Source: Liolophura sinensis
Lineage: Eukaryota; Mollusca; Polyplacophora; Chitonida; Chitonidae
Length of the DNA: 64,000 nt
Direction of reading: 5' to 3'
NCBI RefSeq assembly: GCF_032854445.1
Contig: NC_088300.1
Span: 15,383,570 to 15,447,569 of the forward strand
Shown: in pieces, positions 37,701-49,316 of the stretch
Layout of the letters: the number at the start of each line of letters is the position of its first letter
How positions within the stretch are numbered: position 1 is the first letter of the stretch
Notes under the pieces: model-generated
The model's database searches: none
Told to the model about the DNA's origin: nothing
The model's input: the letters and a program-made list of their open reading frames with translations, nothing else
Translations under genes and position numbers: made by a program

Positions 37701-40700
37701 ACTTGTTCACCTGCCTGTTTTGGAGCGTGTATTAATTAGCCTGTGTGTAAGCATACGTGCAGGTGCACAATCTGGGCTAATTTCTACTGCCTCGTACATT
37801 GTCTGGAGACTCATCAGTTTCTGAATGAATCAGGGCCATCGTACCTAATTCTATCTGAATGCCAACCACACCTGTGTGCTCATAAGAAGCTGTAATGCGT
37901 TTCTTTGATCAAAGTGCTAAAAATATTCTTCTGTGATAAATAAGGTTACTCGATGCAATAATTTGGCATATTTCCCTTAATTGTTGCTTCTGTTTTATAG
38001 GAATGTTTTTATTGGGTGTGGAGAAAATGTTATTTTTGTTCCCCAGATATCATCGTTTTGGCACAGTTTTAGGTCACCTTTATCCGACAGCGACGAGTGT
38101 CATCCGTATCTAATATAACTTGAAAGATCTGATATCGAGAGATCTGTCAAATCTTGTCGATTTCAATTAACCTTTATGGCCTTCGTGGCCGAGGGGTTAG
38201 GGTGCTAGCACAGCACAATGAATCTAATTAGAATTGAGTCTATATGGATCGGCTGTCAGAGTTGACTTTATTGAGATTGTTGTCTCTTCCAACTTCAGTT
38301 TTAACAAATTATGCTTTATTTTACCATCTAATATATTTACATATACACGTAGTATATTTTTTATGTCAGGCGGAAACCCGAATAACACGTATGTAAAAGT
38401 TGTTTGCAGAAGGCAAAAATAATACTCTTGAAGACTGTACAATTCTGATAATAATTTCCAACCCACTTCTTCTTTCTCATCTCAACAGTTTGATCACAAA
38501 AAGGCGTAATTTTTTTTGATCATGTGATTCTATGAATGTCCTCATGGCCGTGTCATTACTGTGCGCACTATTAGTAGCACGTGTATTACACCTGTTTATA
38601 ATTTAATCTAATGAAAAGCCCATAAAAATACGTTACATTAATTTATACACGTGTTCATGATTTAAGCTAATGGCCAAAGTGTATACAGGGCACAATATAG
38701 GTGTTGATGACTTAGGCTAATGGCTAAATTGTGTATAGGGCGCATTGTACATGTTGATGATTTAGGCAAAGGGGCAGTCTGTATATAGGACATTGCACAT
38801 GTTGATGATTTAGGCTAAGAGTCAATCCATATATAGGACATTGCACATGTTGATGATTTAGGTAAGTAGCTAATAGCCGATAAGCAGTTTACACGACATC
38901 ATTGGTTTTCAGAATACCGTGATCATGCTGTGTTATCGCTTGTACTGTACGACATCCTTGTGGGGATAGAAAACTCGCTCATTAACCTGAGTGATGGAGT
39001 GACTGGACACGTGCCGCATGGTATTTTATCATCAGCTGACACGAAACAATCTCAAGGTTTCATTTCAGCTATCACGTTATTTCCCCTTTAAATTTTCTCC
39101 AGTATTTTTCACGCGTGATCTCACACGAGCGAGACGAGGTGTGCTCACGCGCGTGTGTATGTGTACGTAAATAGCCTATCCTCCTTTGTACTATGTCAGA
39201 TAATTAATACCGTTATCATTTTAAAGGGCCTGTCTTAAGGGTAGGGTGGACTGCCAGGGTGTTGAGTTGATAAATTGTTCGTTTTCTCAATGCATTACAA
39301 AGGCTATTGACATATGCGTGTAGCAGAATGCACAGCGCACGGGCATTATCCGAGTAGACACTCTAAGAACCAGATAATGTTTTGCAAGGAATACTCTTTC
39401 CGTTCATGTATTTTTAATGGCTCATGTCTTAATGACACCATCGAAAACCGTTAAATGTGTACATCAGTCATGGAATTTTGCGGTAAATTTCTGATTTCAT
39501 GTTATTTTCTGTTAATTTCATTGCAGTGAAAAGTCAGTTTTGTTATTTCCCTCGGATATCAACAGTAATTTTGGTAGGGCTAGTTCTTAAGGGGTAATTT
39601 CAGCTTTTTACTGAAAAAAGTTTTTGTTAATGAAACTGTACAAATTTCTCAATTTTACATTAACTCTGTTGAGTTTCTTAGGGTTTAACGTCACTTTGTC
39701 CGCTATTTCGGTCATATGATGCTCATCGGTGGCTTGTATCAGGACATTTCCAATGCAGACATATTTAAAATGCTGCCTCAATGTAACACCAAGTCTGGAA
39801 TACACTAAACATGACAACACGCTCTGTTCAAATCTTATGCTGACTGCGTAGATCGACTTGAGCTTGGCCTAAGATTTTACCAATTTTAATATTTTCGGTA
39901 TTACAAGATTGACGCCCGTCTCCCATCTACGTCAAATCTTCATCATTACTCAGTATTTTGGCTTGTATTTCGCAGTCATAGGGAGCTCTCGCCACTTGTG
40001 TATGACGTTAAATTCGCCAGTGGAACTGTACTGGGTTCCTTATAGCACTAAGAGACATGTAGACCCGGTACAATCTACACCATGACGACATTTTGGATCC
40101 TACTATTGATCTCTCCGGAAGTGGTATAGTCAGCGTGGTTAACCAAAGTGCTTTGTGCTTCACCCTTGGCTGTCTGCTCCGGCTTAAGAAAATGGCAACA
40201 GGATGCAAATTAGGAAATGCCGCATGCCACTGATGAAAGCCTTTGCCAGGGTGTAGGGACAGTTGATCCATCGTTCTTGTATTGGGACTTTCTGAGTGAG
40301 TCTTAGGGGCTAGTAGACAACCTAATAAGGCACACATCGTAATACATACATACAATGATTTGGAAATCTGGCCATCACATCACCTTTGAAAGAACAGCGT
40401 GAATTACACTAAGGTTGATCACTTCCATTAATGTACCATCGGATGTTAACTCTTCTCATATAAAAGAGTACTTGATGTATTTATTTGATTGGTGATTTAC
40501 GATGTACTAAGTCTACTTGACAATGTGCAGATGATCATCGCCTTCCTATTATCGTCACTGAATTCCGTTCCCAATTCCAGTTGTATTTTTGGTATCTTAT
40601 TTTCCCGATGTATGCATGAGATATTTTTAGGTCGATTATCGCACGTGTTATGAATTCTTAACATTAAGAACTGATCAGGGGTCATGATCGACTTCTGACT

Positions 40701-43700
40701 GAATATATTATGGTTTGTTAATTAAGTGGCAAAGTGAATAGAGCACTTGTTATACAGGCCAAGAAAGAGAACCCCATATCATGCCGTTTAGACCAAGGTA
40801 ATGGAGTACAATTGTTAACTTTAACATTTACCAAAGTATATGTGATGACATATGGCAGCATGTCAAGATGATCCTCTAATCCTCTCTAAATTGTCATCCA
40901 TGTGGTAACGATTTCGAACCCGTAACGTGTCAGTTTGTTTCTACTCATTTAGTGCGAGTGAGGGAGTTCATCTCCCACTAATATTACATGCAAATCTATG
41001 TATCACACTTGTGAAACATGGCCAATAGCTTGTCAAAGATCGGTGGTTTTAGCTATCCCGGACACTTCGCTTTCCTTCAGCCGAACAACTGAACAACTTT
41101 TGAATATGCATGGCATAAAATATCAATCAAATAAATGAATAAATAAACAATATACATTTGGTAGATCATTTGTAACATGATCACAGTTTAGATTATCAAA
41201 GTTTCTAATGTTTGCCTTTTGTGTATTTTCAGTCACGCTGACAGTATCTGGGAAACCGCTTATCTTGGGGCTGTTTGACACCGCTGGACAGGTATGCATT
41301 GTCTGGGAGAATGGTCTGCTCCTCGGCATTATATTACACCAGTTTAATCACCGACGTTTTGTGAACAGCCTTAAATGTGCAGATACCTGTAGTCGTGAAA
41401 GTTACTAGACCAGTGACGTGTAATATTGCAAGTAATATCACAGCATATTGTTTTGTTTTTTACCCTAATTCTGCTTAAGCCGTGGTGCTAGGGGGTGTTT
41501 AATTGGCTACTATATGGTCATTTAATGAAACATTTGGAATAAAACCATAACTGAGGTCAATTTACCAGAGGTCGTGTTTCACCGGCCACTTACTAAATAT
41601 CACCTTGTCGTCACTGCTCCGGATTTACCCGTTATGCTGTAGTCTTTTCTTTATTTTGTAGTGCGGTTCTAAATAAGGCTGTGAATAACGAACAGCGCAT
41701 TAATCTTTATGTGGTTGTACACCCCTACCACATCAATACGGCTGTGTATGCTCAGTGCAGAGTTTTCGGAACAATTTTCGGATTAATTTCGGCAACTGAC
41801 TGTACACTGTGGCTTGTTTGTTCGTAGTAAAACCGGAGCCTGCAGGTGCAGTCCAAACTGTAGTTGAATGTCACTTGTTAGACTTTGCCTTTGCCTAGAT
41901 CTCTCAAAAATACTTAAATCAATCCAACAGCTTAATGTTAAAAGCAGATATTGCCATTCTGTGGCCTCAGCCATGTCTATGAAAAAGTGGCAGTTGTGGT
42001 AGAGGGCTATACAGCGATGTCCACAATTCACCAAACCAAACCAATTCACCAGTATCATGGTGGACTATTTTTGCGCCGCAATTGTCTGGTCATTTAGGTC
42101 GTGTGTCACGAGAAAACACGAGGTTTCGATATACTGTTGGTGTTGCACATATGTTCATTCTTTAAGGCATGGTGTTACCTACAATGGCGTCGCCTTGGAC
42201 ATATATACATGTACACAGAAAACATTTATATCTTTGCCATCGATATTCACCAATCAAGACGGCGGCCGTCTTCTGGTCAGCCAGCAGATTATTGATTGCT
42301 CAGACAAAGTCTTATTAACGTGTACCAACCTGATTCCCAACAGACAAACCATATGGGGGCGATCAGACCACAGCCACCGTAATAGACCCCTCTCAGGAAG
42401 CTGATTTATAAGACAAGACTCTGATTCCTTGGTATAATGACCGATGGAAGATTTGAGCCTGTTTTAAGGAACAAGATATACCATTGTTCCACATGCCTTT
42501 ACCTTCTACGCCTTCAACAGGGCGCCGTCGTTACCTCAGTGGTTTGTTGTATCACTTCTTGGAACTTCGATTTTTGCTGGTTCCATCAGCTGCGGCATTA
42601 CAAAAGGAGGCTTAGCAAGTGCATCCTGAGGTGCGATGGTTCGCCTCACTCATACATCTAAGCGCTGTGGAAATAGTTTTGAGTATGGCGAAAACTCTAA
42701 ATCAAATAAATGAATAAGCAAATAAGTTGTATCATGTGTTGACCGATATTGTTATAACTGCCAATAATGCTGAAGTAGTATTTCTTGTACCAGTGACGTA
42801 CACCAACATTTTCGTCAGTTTAGGGCATATCGGTCGATTGTCTATAACATTTCTGTCCTATGTATTACATTAGTAATCTTCTGCATGACATTATTTATCG
42901 CTTTATAAAATTATCCGACGTTTGTCTATATACAGGAGCGGTGGAATGTTACAAAATTTAGGGGTGCTGAGCCAGCGGAAGTAGAATTCCAGGAGCCGCC
43001 TGGGCCCAGGAAGCTCTCGCCATTTATATCGCTGGGGACGCAATTTAGGCGTTTTGTGATGAAAAAACAAAATGTGATAACTTCGGGATAAACTTCATGC
43101 TGTCCTTTATTTATGAAGCATTTTTATTCAAACCGCTCAATCGATGTCGTATGGTCTATGAAAAAAACATTATTTCAAGGTGGCTTAGTTGTTCCACTTT
43201 AACTTCAGCAGCCCGACCTGTTTCGCCGCCTATGATATAGCATTACTCGTCATTTGTATAGGATTATCCGCGGATTGTATATCACATTTCGTTCTTTGCG
43301 TTGCAATATTTAGCATTTGTATGTCAAATTCCGCTGTTTACATATTGTTATCCTTTGCATGTCCTGTTGAGAATGTTGTCTGCTGTTGCAGTGTTATATT
43401 AGTGTTCAGTTGATACAGTGTGACCAATGAGCAGGCGTGATCGATTCCAACTACCGCTGGTTTTACTGCGGCTTAAGTCGGGCGTGTTTCAAGAGGTACC
43501 CGATGGCGGATGGCAAACGTATCATTTGTGGTGTGTGCAGTTTGCTCCATCCACAAGCCTGGAAGCCTTAGTATATAAGTGAACGGCGCTGAACTACAAT
43601 CCATTAATTGAAATGATACAATATAATGCCACTTACAACCCCCCCCCCCCCGCCCAAACTTACACTATACCCCCCCACCCCATCCCCGACCTTACACTGT

Positions 43701-46700
43701 AAAGTATATCAGTCTAACAGTATTACAGTCATTAGGGATTACACTTTCTGGATAAAACACAGACTGAAGTGCTGATAATTGGCTGAGACCATTCTGGACC
43801 ATACCAGCGACATCAGAGTTAGGTACCATGCACATCGTCAGCAATAGGCCTACATGTCAATCACTCGACCAGCAGGCTTCCCACAAGAATTAGAAGGTAG
43901 CTGAGCGGCAGACTTTCCGGGGAACATGCATTGCCTGGTGATAATCAGAAATGAATAAATCAGACCATGTGTAATCCCTGGAATCACGATAATATAGTTA
44001 CTTAAGTTATTTATTTGATTGTTGGTCTATGACATACTCAAGAATATTTCACTTATACGACGACGGCCAGCATTATGGTGGGAGGAAACTGGGCAGAGCC
44101 TGGGGGAAACCTACGAGCACCCGCAGGTTGCTGACATACCTTATCATGTCCGGCCGAAGAGGAAGCCAGCATGAGCTGGAACTGAACCCACAGCGACCGC
44201 ATTGGTGAGAAGCCCGTGTGTATTATTCCTGGTTATTTCTCATTGTTATTGTGAAGCTTCTTAAACGTTGCATAATTTTGATCGAGGCTCTGTGTGACAT
44301 TTTGTATGACATTTTGTAATATCTGCGCTCCTGTAGATGCACACTGGCATACAGTAACCTCGCTTGAGATCACGACTTTATATCACTCTGATTATTGGCT
44401 TTATCCAGTACAACTGTCATCTGGTCTGAACGAGATGGAGATTCTTCTCAGAGCGGAGAGCTTGCCACACGCCACAAACTGGTATCGAGTTATCAATACA
44501 TATTTTCTTATTCCGTGACGCCACGTGTGCATAACGCGTTATATAAATAGCCCAGTTTGTTTGTTTAGAAGGTGATATGAAACTAAGGGTAATAGCAGAG
44601 ACAACGGATAGCCCTTGATGCACGGTGAAGTGAGAGTATGTAATATAGGCTTATATAAGGGTGTGATATATAGAGGATTTTCCTCAAAGATCGTGCAATA
44701 GTGAGCGTTGTGTTACAGACTAGTATATGTTTCTGTTGGGAAAACATTATTCGGTCATCGTACTTCTTGTACTGTAAAAAATGACTTTATACAGTATTTA
44801 ATCACTTACATACACTTACATACATTACATACATACCGACGTATGTACCCTTGACACAGAATCCTGTTTTGTCTGAGTTGAGGCATAATCCTTACAGCGC
44901 AAGTGCCGCTCACCACGCTCACTTTACATCACTGTCACAAGATTGACCTTTGGTGCCTGTGCGATGCATGTATGTAGGCTTGTGTAGACTTAGCCTCACC
45001 ACTGGTGTCCTCGCGCGCACTACTTAATCAGCATTTATCAATAATCGTGCTAGGTGTTGATTACAATGACTACTGTGCACGCTTTAGATACAGGGAATGC
45101 GTGTGTTATAACCAAGAAAGGTTGATACAGAGTTTGTGTTTTCTGACATCAGTTCTTGCCTCATCACTGTGACCCCAGTGACCCGGCGTTGTTAAAGATT
45201 TCTGTACAAAATTTTCTAGTGGTAGCAGTGATGCAAAGAGAACATAGAGCTGGAAGGAGAATGGAGTTCACGATAACACCGTGTAACTTGTAGACCCTAG
45301 ACCGGAACTAACTCAAAGGGCGTTCTGTAGCGTAACATTATCATGTTTTATTTAATTGTCTTTGTTTTACAAGGGGTGAAAAGTTTACTTAGAATTTACC
45401 CTGACATTTAACTGTTAACGGTTCACTTCTGTGAAAATAAATTAACTTCTGTCACTCATTTTCTTTTTTCATCGAAACAGCCACAGTTTAAAGTAACAAT
45501 ACGTTAACTGCAACAAATAGAGTGATTTCTTATTCCTCTCCTGTGTGAATTGTAAACAATCGAAACAGCCCGAGGAGACACTGTGTGTTGTCGAGCCATT
45601 GAGGTTTTAATTACATGTCTTTGATCTTGAATTACAATGGACGGAAACCTTTGACCTCTTCAAAAGTCCTCAGAGTACATCAGCAGTGGTTTAACCACCA
45701 TTGCACACAGAAGTTCGCGCGCTTGTGGATGTCACGTGTCTTGCCCTGAGCCATTTATCGTCTGTCTGCTATCGTCTGTCTTGCCTCTGTACCATCATCT
45801 TACCTGACGGACACTACAGCATCTTCAAAGTGAACGTTGTGCCGCCTTACCTGGTGTATAGCTTTGGTCCGACTTAAAACACTAGAGGGTGGATCTGGTT
45901 AACGCACATATCAGCCTTTTTGTGTTTCTTTTAAGAATAGAAAAGAGTGTTCTCTTTTATCTGAACGTGAGGGTATGTAGATACTCGGATGTGTAAATTT
46001 TATGGTTATATCATGTCCCACTAACACGAGAAAGAAATATCAGAACTCGGCGCACATTCTTGAATTCCAACACACGCTACCAATCTATGTGCCCTGTGAA
46101 AGAGACACTCTGTGACCAAACGTCGTAAACATCTTCGCAATTCAACACGGGAATAAGCATTATTAAAAACTGACTTTCCTCAAATACTAAACACTTCTGC
46201 ATCTGAATTGTCATTAACACATATGGAAATATCTGTGTCTTAGATTATCTGTGTACGATATTACTCCACTGACTGATCGTTAGCATTTAGGCATTAAACC
46301 CTTGTAGAAGAAATAAATAAACAACACGACGGTGTTGTTTAAGCCTACTTAGGTATATGTACATGTATCTCTTGTGATCAACACGACGTTGATGCACCAT
46401 TAAACTGTCGTTGAAGAACTAGCCGTAATAGGCCTGGTCAAGTTTTAACAGCGACTTCTCAAACACCTAGCCCTAGTTACATTTATCGGCTTTTTACTCT
46501 TAAGATTAAGTCTGGTTTACTGGACTATTTGAGAAATGTTTGCTGTAATGAGCACATCTCTTTAGCTAGTAAACACAGTTATTTATGAACAAACACAAGG
46601 ACACGTTTCTGAACTCCAGTCATTTTTAGTGTGCAAAATCTAAAACATACATGATAATAAAGCTTGAATAGTCAATTGGCATACTTGTCAGCTGATAGTT

Positions 46701-47436
46701 TTGCAATTTGATGTTGAAAGAAAAACACCTGTGCGTGCGTTTGTTGCATGGATCGCTGTGTCAGTGTGTGATTTTGTTACATCCTCGCTGGCTCAGCGAT
46801 GTAAGCCTAAGAACACAAGTCTTTTACCAATGAGGTTGCGTGTTCGATCCCAGCTCCCGCAGGCCAGGCAGGTTTTTCGTGAACGTATATTTTTCTTCTG
46901 CGATCTGGTTTTCCCCTCCTTCAGTGAGTTTGGTCGCTTTTAAAAATATAATTCCTTAGGGTACGTTGTTAAATACCAATTACCTAAAAACAATGAGAAT
47001 GGTATACTTAATATAAATATATGCTTTGTCTTTTTCACAGGAGGACTACGATCGTCTCAGAGTGCTGGCATACCCCGATACTCAGGTGTTTATAGTGTGT
47101 TTTTCTGTAATGAACCCCAGTTCTTATGAGAACGTCGAGGAGAAATGGGCGCCTGAAATCAAACATTACCGCCCCAAAACGCCCTTCCTACTGGTGGGCA
47201 CTCAGATAGACTTGAAAGATAGCTATAGTGACTTACAACGTCTTAGAAAAGATCGGCTCAAACCGGTGAGCACGGAACAAGGGATAAAACTGGCCAGTCG
47301 ACTCGGGGCGGATTGTTACGTGGAGTGCTCGGCCTTGACTCAAACTGGACTCAAAACTGTGTTTGACGCCGCTATACTCGCTGTGCTGGAACCCAAACAA
47401 AGACTGAAAAAACCTCACAAATGTACGATATTATAG
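31577..47436 (+). CDS. Rho-family small GTPase, Cdc42/TC10 (RhoQ/RhoJ)-like, three coding exons
   Basis: The CDS is the join of 31577-31727, 41233-41291 and 47041-47436, giving 201 aa. Visible motifs are the P-loop GDGAVGKT (residues 19-26), switch I PTVFDNY (43-49), DTAGQ (66-70), the Rho-type base-recognition motif TQID (124-127), a Rho insert region (about 130-142), ECSAL (165-169) and a C-terminal CTIL CAAX box after a basic stretch. The family cycles between GTP and GDP at membranes to steer actin, polarity and vesicle traffic. The final Leu predicts geranylgeranylation. Both introns are GT-AG and their phases (1, then 0) fit exactly. An in-frame stop at 31472 with no ATG before 31577 limits the start to 31577 or 31589; the second would give 197 aa. 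The body resembles Cdc42. The EQG...[18 protein letters not shown] segment is closer to TC10, but TC10's N-terminal extension and its extra C-terminal cysteines are missing. The subfamily is therefore left open. Confidence 0.93.
32500..33590. repeat. ~26-bp degenerate minisatellite in Rho GTPase intron 1
   Basis: GGGGACATCAGTTGTAGTAC and variants recur several dozen times with irregular spacing. It starts about 0.8 kb after the exon 1 donor. Diverged copies suggest age. Confidence 0.88.
35290..35640. repeat. ~70-bp tandem repeat in Rho GTPase intron 1
   Basis: TTGTGGATGCGTGGCCAGTA, GGAAAGGCATTTC and CATTATA recur about five times. Weaker traces continue to about 35800. Confidence 0.8.
35810..38174. 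other. Rho GTPase intron 1, no feature recognised
   Basis: Intronic sequence with short frames only. 33600-35290 and 38870-40469 are likewise empty by eye. Confidence 0.5.
38175..38222 (+). mobile_element. tRNA-like SINE head fragment
   Basis: GGCCTTCGTGGCCGAGGGGT followed by TAGGGTGCTAGC resembles a pol III A box of a leucine-type tRNA head. The B box is missing. Intron 1 of the Rho gene. Confidence 0.45.
38640..38870. repeat. ~50-bp tandem repeat, five copies, in Rho GTPase intron 1
   Basis: ACATGTTGATGATTTAGGC recurs with a following TATATAGGACATTGC. Unit length varies between about 48 and 52 bp. Confidence 0.85.
40470..40506 (-). mobile_element. SINE tail fragment (family 1)
   Basis: TATTTATTTGATTGGTGATT, then TACGATGTACT: antisense 3' end only. 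Confidence 0.5.
41100..41152 (+). mobile_element. SINE tail fragment (family 1), 80 bp upstream of Rho exon 2
   Basis: GGCATAAAATATCAATCAAA followed by AATG/AATA repeats, the diverged sense 3' end of family 1. Confidence 0.5.
41233..41291 (+). CDS. Rho GTPase coding exon 2 (59 nt micro-exon)
   Basis: Acceptor is GTATTTTCAG and donor is CAG|GTATGC. Entered in phase 1 and left in phase 0, it encodes residues 51-70, from VTLTVSG to DTAGQ. The exon ends exactly after the catalytic glutamine (Q61 of Ras), a boundary I recall as shared with vertebrate Cdc42 genes. It lies about 80 bp downstream of a SINE tail. Confidence 0.92.
41407..41592. mobile_element. Dispersed ~180-bp element, copy 3, in Rho GTPase intron 2
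   Basis: Starts CTAGACCAGTGACGTGTAA, has AATTCTGCTTAAGCC in the middle and ends GTTTCACCGGCCAC. It begins about 115 bp after the exon 2 donor. Confidence 0.65.
42640..42726 (+). mobile_element. SINE 3' fragment (family 1)
   Basis: TTTTGAGTATGGCGAAAACT, then CAAATAAATGAATAAG: diverged sense tail. Confidence 0.5.
43639..43685. repeat. C-runs: possible G-quadruplex on the minus strand
   Basis: Thirteen Cs at 43639-43651, then CCC, seven Cs at 43670-43676 and CCCC. Four or more G-runs on the minus strand satisfy a G4 pattern. Inside Rho GTPase intron 2. Confidence 0.7.
44006..44218 (-). mobile_element. SINE (family 1) in Rho GTPase intron 2
   Basis: Tail TTATTTGATTG, CGACGGCCAGCATTATGG, GGTGGGAGGAAACTGGGC, GAGGAAGCCAGCATGAGC and CAGCGACCGCATTGGTGAG. 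The tRNA-like 5' end is lost. Confidence 0.85.
44219..46784. other. Rho GTPase intron 2, no feature recognised
   Basis: Intronic sequence. A short run of ACATAC-type units lies near 44810-44840. 42727-43638 is also unremarkable. Confidence 0.5.
46785..46945 (+). mobile_element. tRNA-derived SINE head (family 4), ~100 bp before Rho exon 3
   Basis: CTCGCTGGCTCAGCGATG (A box region) and GTGTTCGATCCCAGC (B box), with the same order as the piece at 55.98 kb. Confidence 0.6.
47041..47436 (+). CDS. Rho GTPase coding exon 3 with stop codon
   Basis: The acceptor is a strong polypyrimidine tract ending TTTTTCACAG. The exon opens with EDYDRLR (switch II) and runs 131 codons to TAG at 47434-47436. It carries TQID, the Rho insert, ECSALTQ and the CTIL tail. 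The residues match the family closely, with no internal break. Confidence 0.94.
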   Translation, partial: EDYDRLRVLAYPDTQVFIVCFSVMNPSSYENVEEKWAPEIKHYRPKTPFLLVGTQIDLKDSYSDLQRLRKDRLKPVSTEQGIKLASRLGADCYVECSALTQTGLKTVFDAAILAVLEPKQRLKKPHKCTIL

Positions 47437-47747
47437 AAAACTACGACTATTATAGTTCTAAAATAATTATGTCTATTTTTTAAATTTTGTAACATTATTT
47501 ACATGTAATGTATATGTTGGTGCACAACAAATATTAACAGTGTTGCAAAGACAAAGTGCTAAGGTCACAGTATATATTTAAGTACACAGGTGCACGCATA
47601 TTCGTCATATATATTCTGGCAATAGTGTCGTATTCATGGCAGTATTTTGGCGCTTTTACTGCGCTTTGATCGGAATGTGTACTGCGCCATTAGCGATACT
47701 TATCTACATGTGCTTCCCTGCCTTTAATAACAAACGAATTTATCTCA

Positions 47748-47989
47748 AATAAATAGAATGTACTTTGTTGTTCTCGATATTTTTCTAAGTGACAGCCCAA
47801 TATAAAGGTTATTGGACCTATAACAACCACTTGACTTTACGAAGCCACTGACATATAATATTGTCTGTATACAGGTTGTTACAATTAAGTATTGCAAAGT
47901 TGCTATCTAAATGAACCGAAATGTTTCAATTCCTTATATCACGGGTGTAATTCAACTCATAAGGATATTTTTATTCTACATTAAATAAA
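47748..47989 (+). terminator. Candidate polyadenylation signals of the Rho GTPase gene
   Basis: Canonical AATAAA hexamers occur at 47748-47753 and 47984-47989, about 310 and 550 bp after the stop codon. The second is followed by GT-rich sequence, as expected of a downstream element. Which is used cannot be told from sequence. Confidence 0.5.
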
Positions 47990-48099
47990 AGCATTGGTGT
48001 CGCTTTGCGAACGTTGTGTAAATAACCGTGGTATCGTATCTTGTGTATGCTTGAGCATTATCTTATACTGTGAGGTCCGGCTACTAGTATATATGGCTT

Positions 48100-48735
48100 T
48101 CAGTCAGGAGGTAAGTCAGGTACACTTCGTGAGTTTCGTCAGGTACACCTTGTGAGGTCTGGTGCGCTATGTGAGGTTTGTCAAGTACACCATGTGAAGT
48201 TAGTCTGCTACACCTTGTGAGGTTAGTCTGCTACACCTTGTGAGGTTCGTCAGGTACACCACGTGAGGTTCGTCAGGTACACCTTGTGAATTTCGTCAGG
48301 CACGCCTGGTGAAGTTCGTCAGGTACAGGTACACCTTGTGAGGTACGTGTACACCTTGAGAGGTTAATCTGCAACACTTTGTGAGGTTAGTCAGGTACAC
48401 CTTGTGATGTTAGTCTGCTACACCTTGTGAGGTTAGTGAGGTACACCTTGTGAGGTTAGTCAGGTACACCTTGTGATGTTAGTCAGGTACACCTTGTGAG
48501 GTTAGTCAGGTACACCTTGTGATGTTAGTCAGGTACACCTTGTGAGGTTAGTCTGCTACACCTTGTGAGGTTCGTCAGGTTCACCTTGTGATGTTAGTCT
48601 GTTACACCTTGTGAGGCTCGCCAGGTTTACCTTGTGAGGTTACTCAGGTACACCTTGTGAGGTTCGTCAGGTACATATACACCTTGAGAAGTTAATCTGC
48701 TACACCTTGTGAGTTTCGTCAGGTACACTTTAATA
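48100..48735. repeat. ~23-bp minisatellite downstream of the Rho GTPase gene
   Basis: CAGGTACACCTTGTGAGGTT followed by AGT or CGT recurs about 25 times, with some larger blocks. It begins about 110 bp after the second poly(A) signal. Confidence 0.93.
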
Positions 48736-48934
48736 TATTGAGGCTTGGTGGTATCTCTCGCCGGCTCTTCTCATAAACCTGAAGGTCAACTGCACGTATA
48801 TATGTGCATGGAGAAGTCACCTTAACACCAATCATATTCGACCTTCAAATACAAAAAAACTGTAAACAACCGATTCAACATTCCAAAATGGAAGAAATAA
48901 CTTTATTGAACGACCATCCCAGAAATTGTTACCT

Positions 48935-49316
48935 GTGGAAATTCGTTAATCCTTATCTGGTACCCACTGTGTGCAAGGTGTTTAGATGTTTAGATTCGTT
49001 AATCCTTGTCTGGTACCCATTGTGTGCAAGGTGTTTACCTGTGTAAGTCGTTCTTCCTCATCTTGTACCCATTGTGAGCAAGGTGTTTACCCGCGTAAAT
49101 TCGTTAATCCTTATCTGCTACCTATTGTGTGTAAGGTGTATACCTATTTAGATTCATTAATCTGGTACCCAATGTGTGCAAAGTGTTTACCTGTGTAAAT
49201 TCGGTAAGCCTTATCTGCTACCCATTGTATGCAAGGTGTTTACCTGTGTAAATTCGTTAATCCTTATCTGGTACCCATCGTGAGCAAGATGTTTACCTGT
49301 GTAAATTCGTTAAAGT
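48935..49316. repeat. ~52-bp tandem repeat, about 7 copies
   Basis: The unit contains AAATTCGTTAATCCTTATCT, GGTACCCATTGTGTGCAAGG and TGTTTACCTGTG. It is unrelated to the adjacent 23-bp array. Confidence 0.93.
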
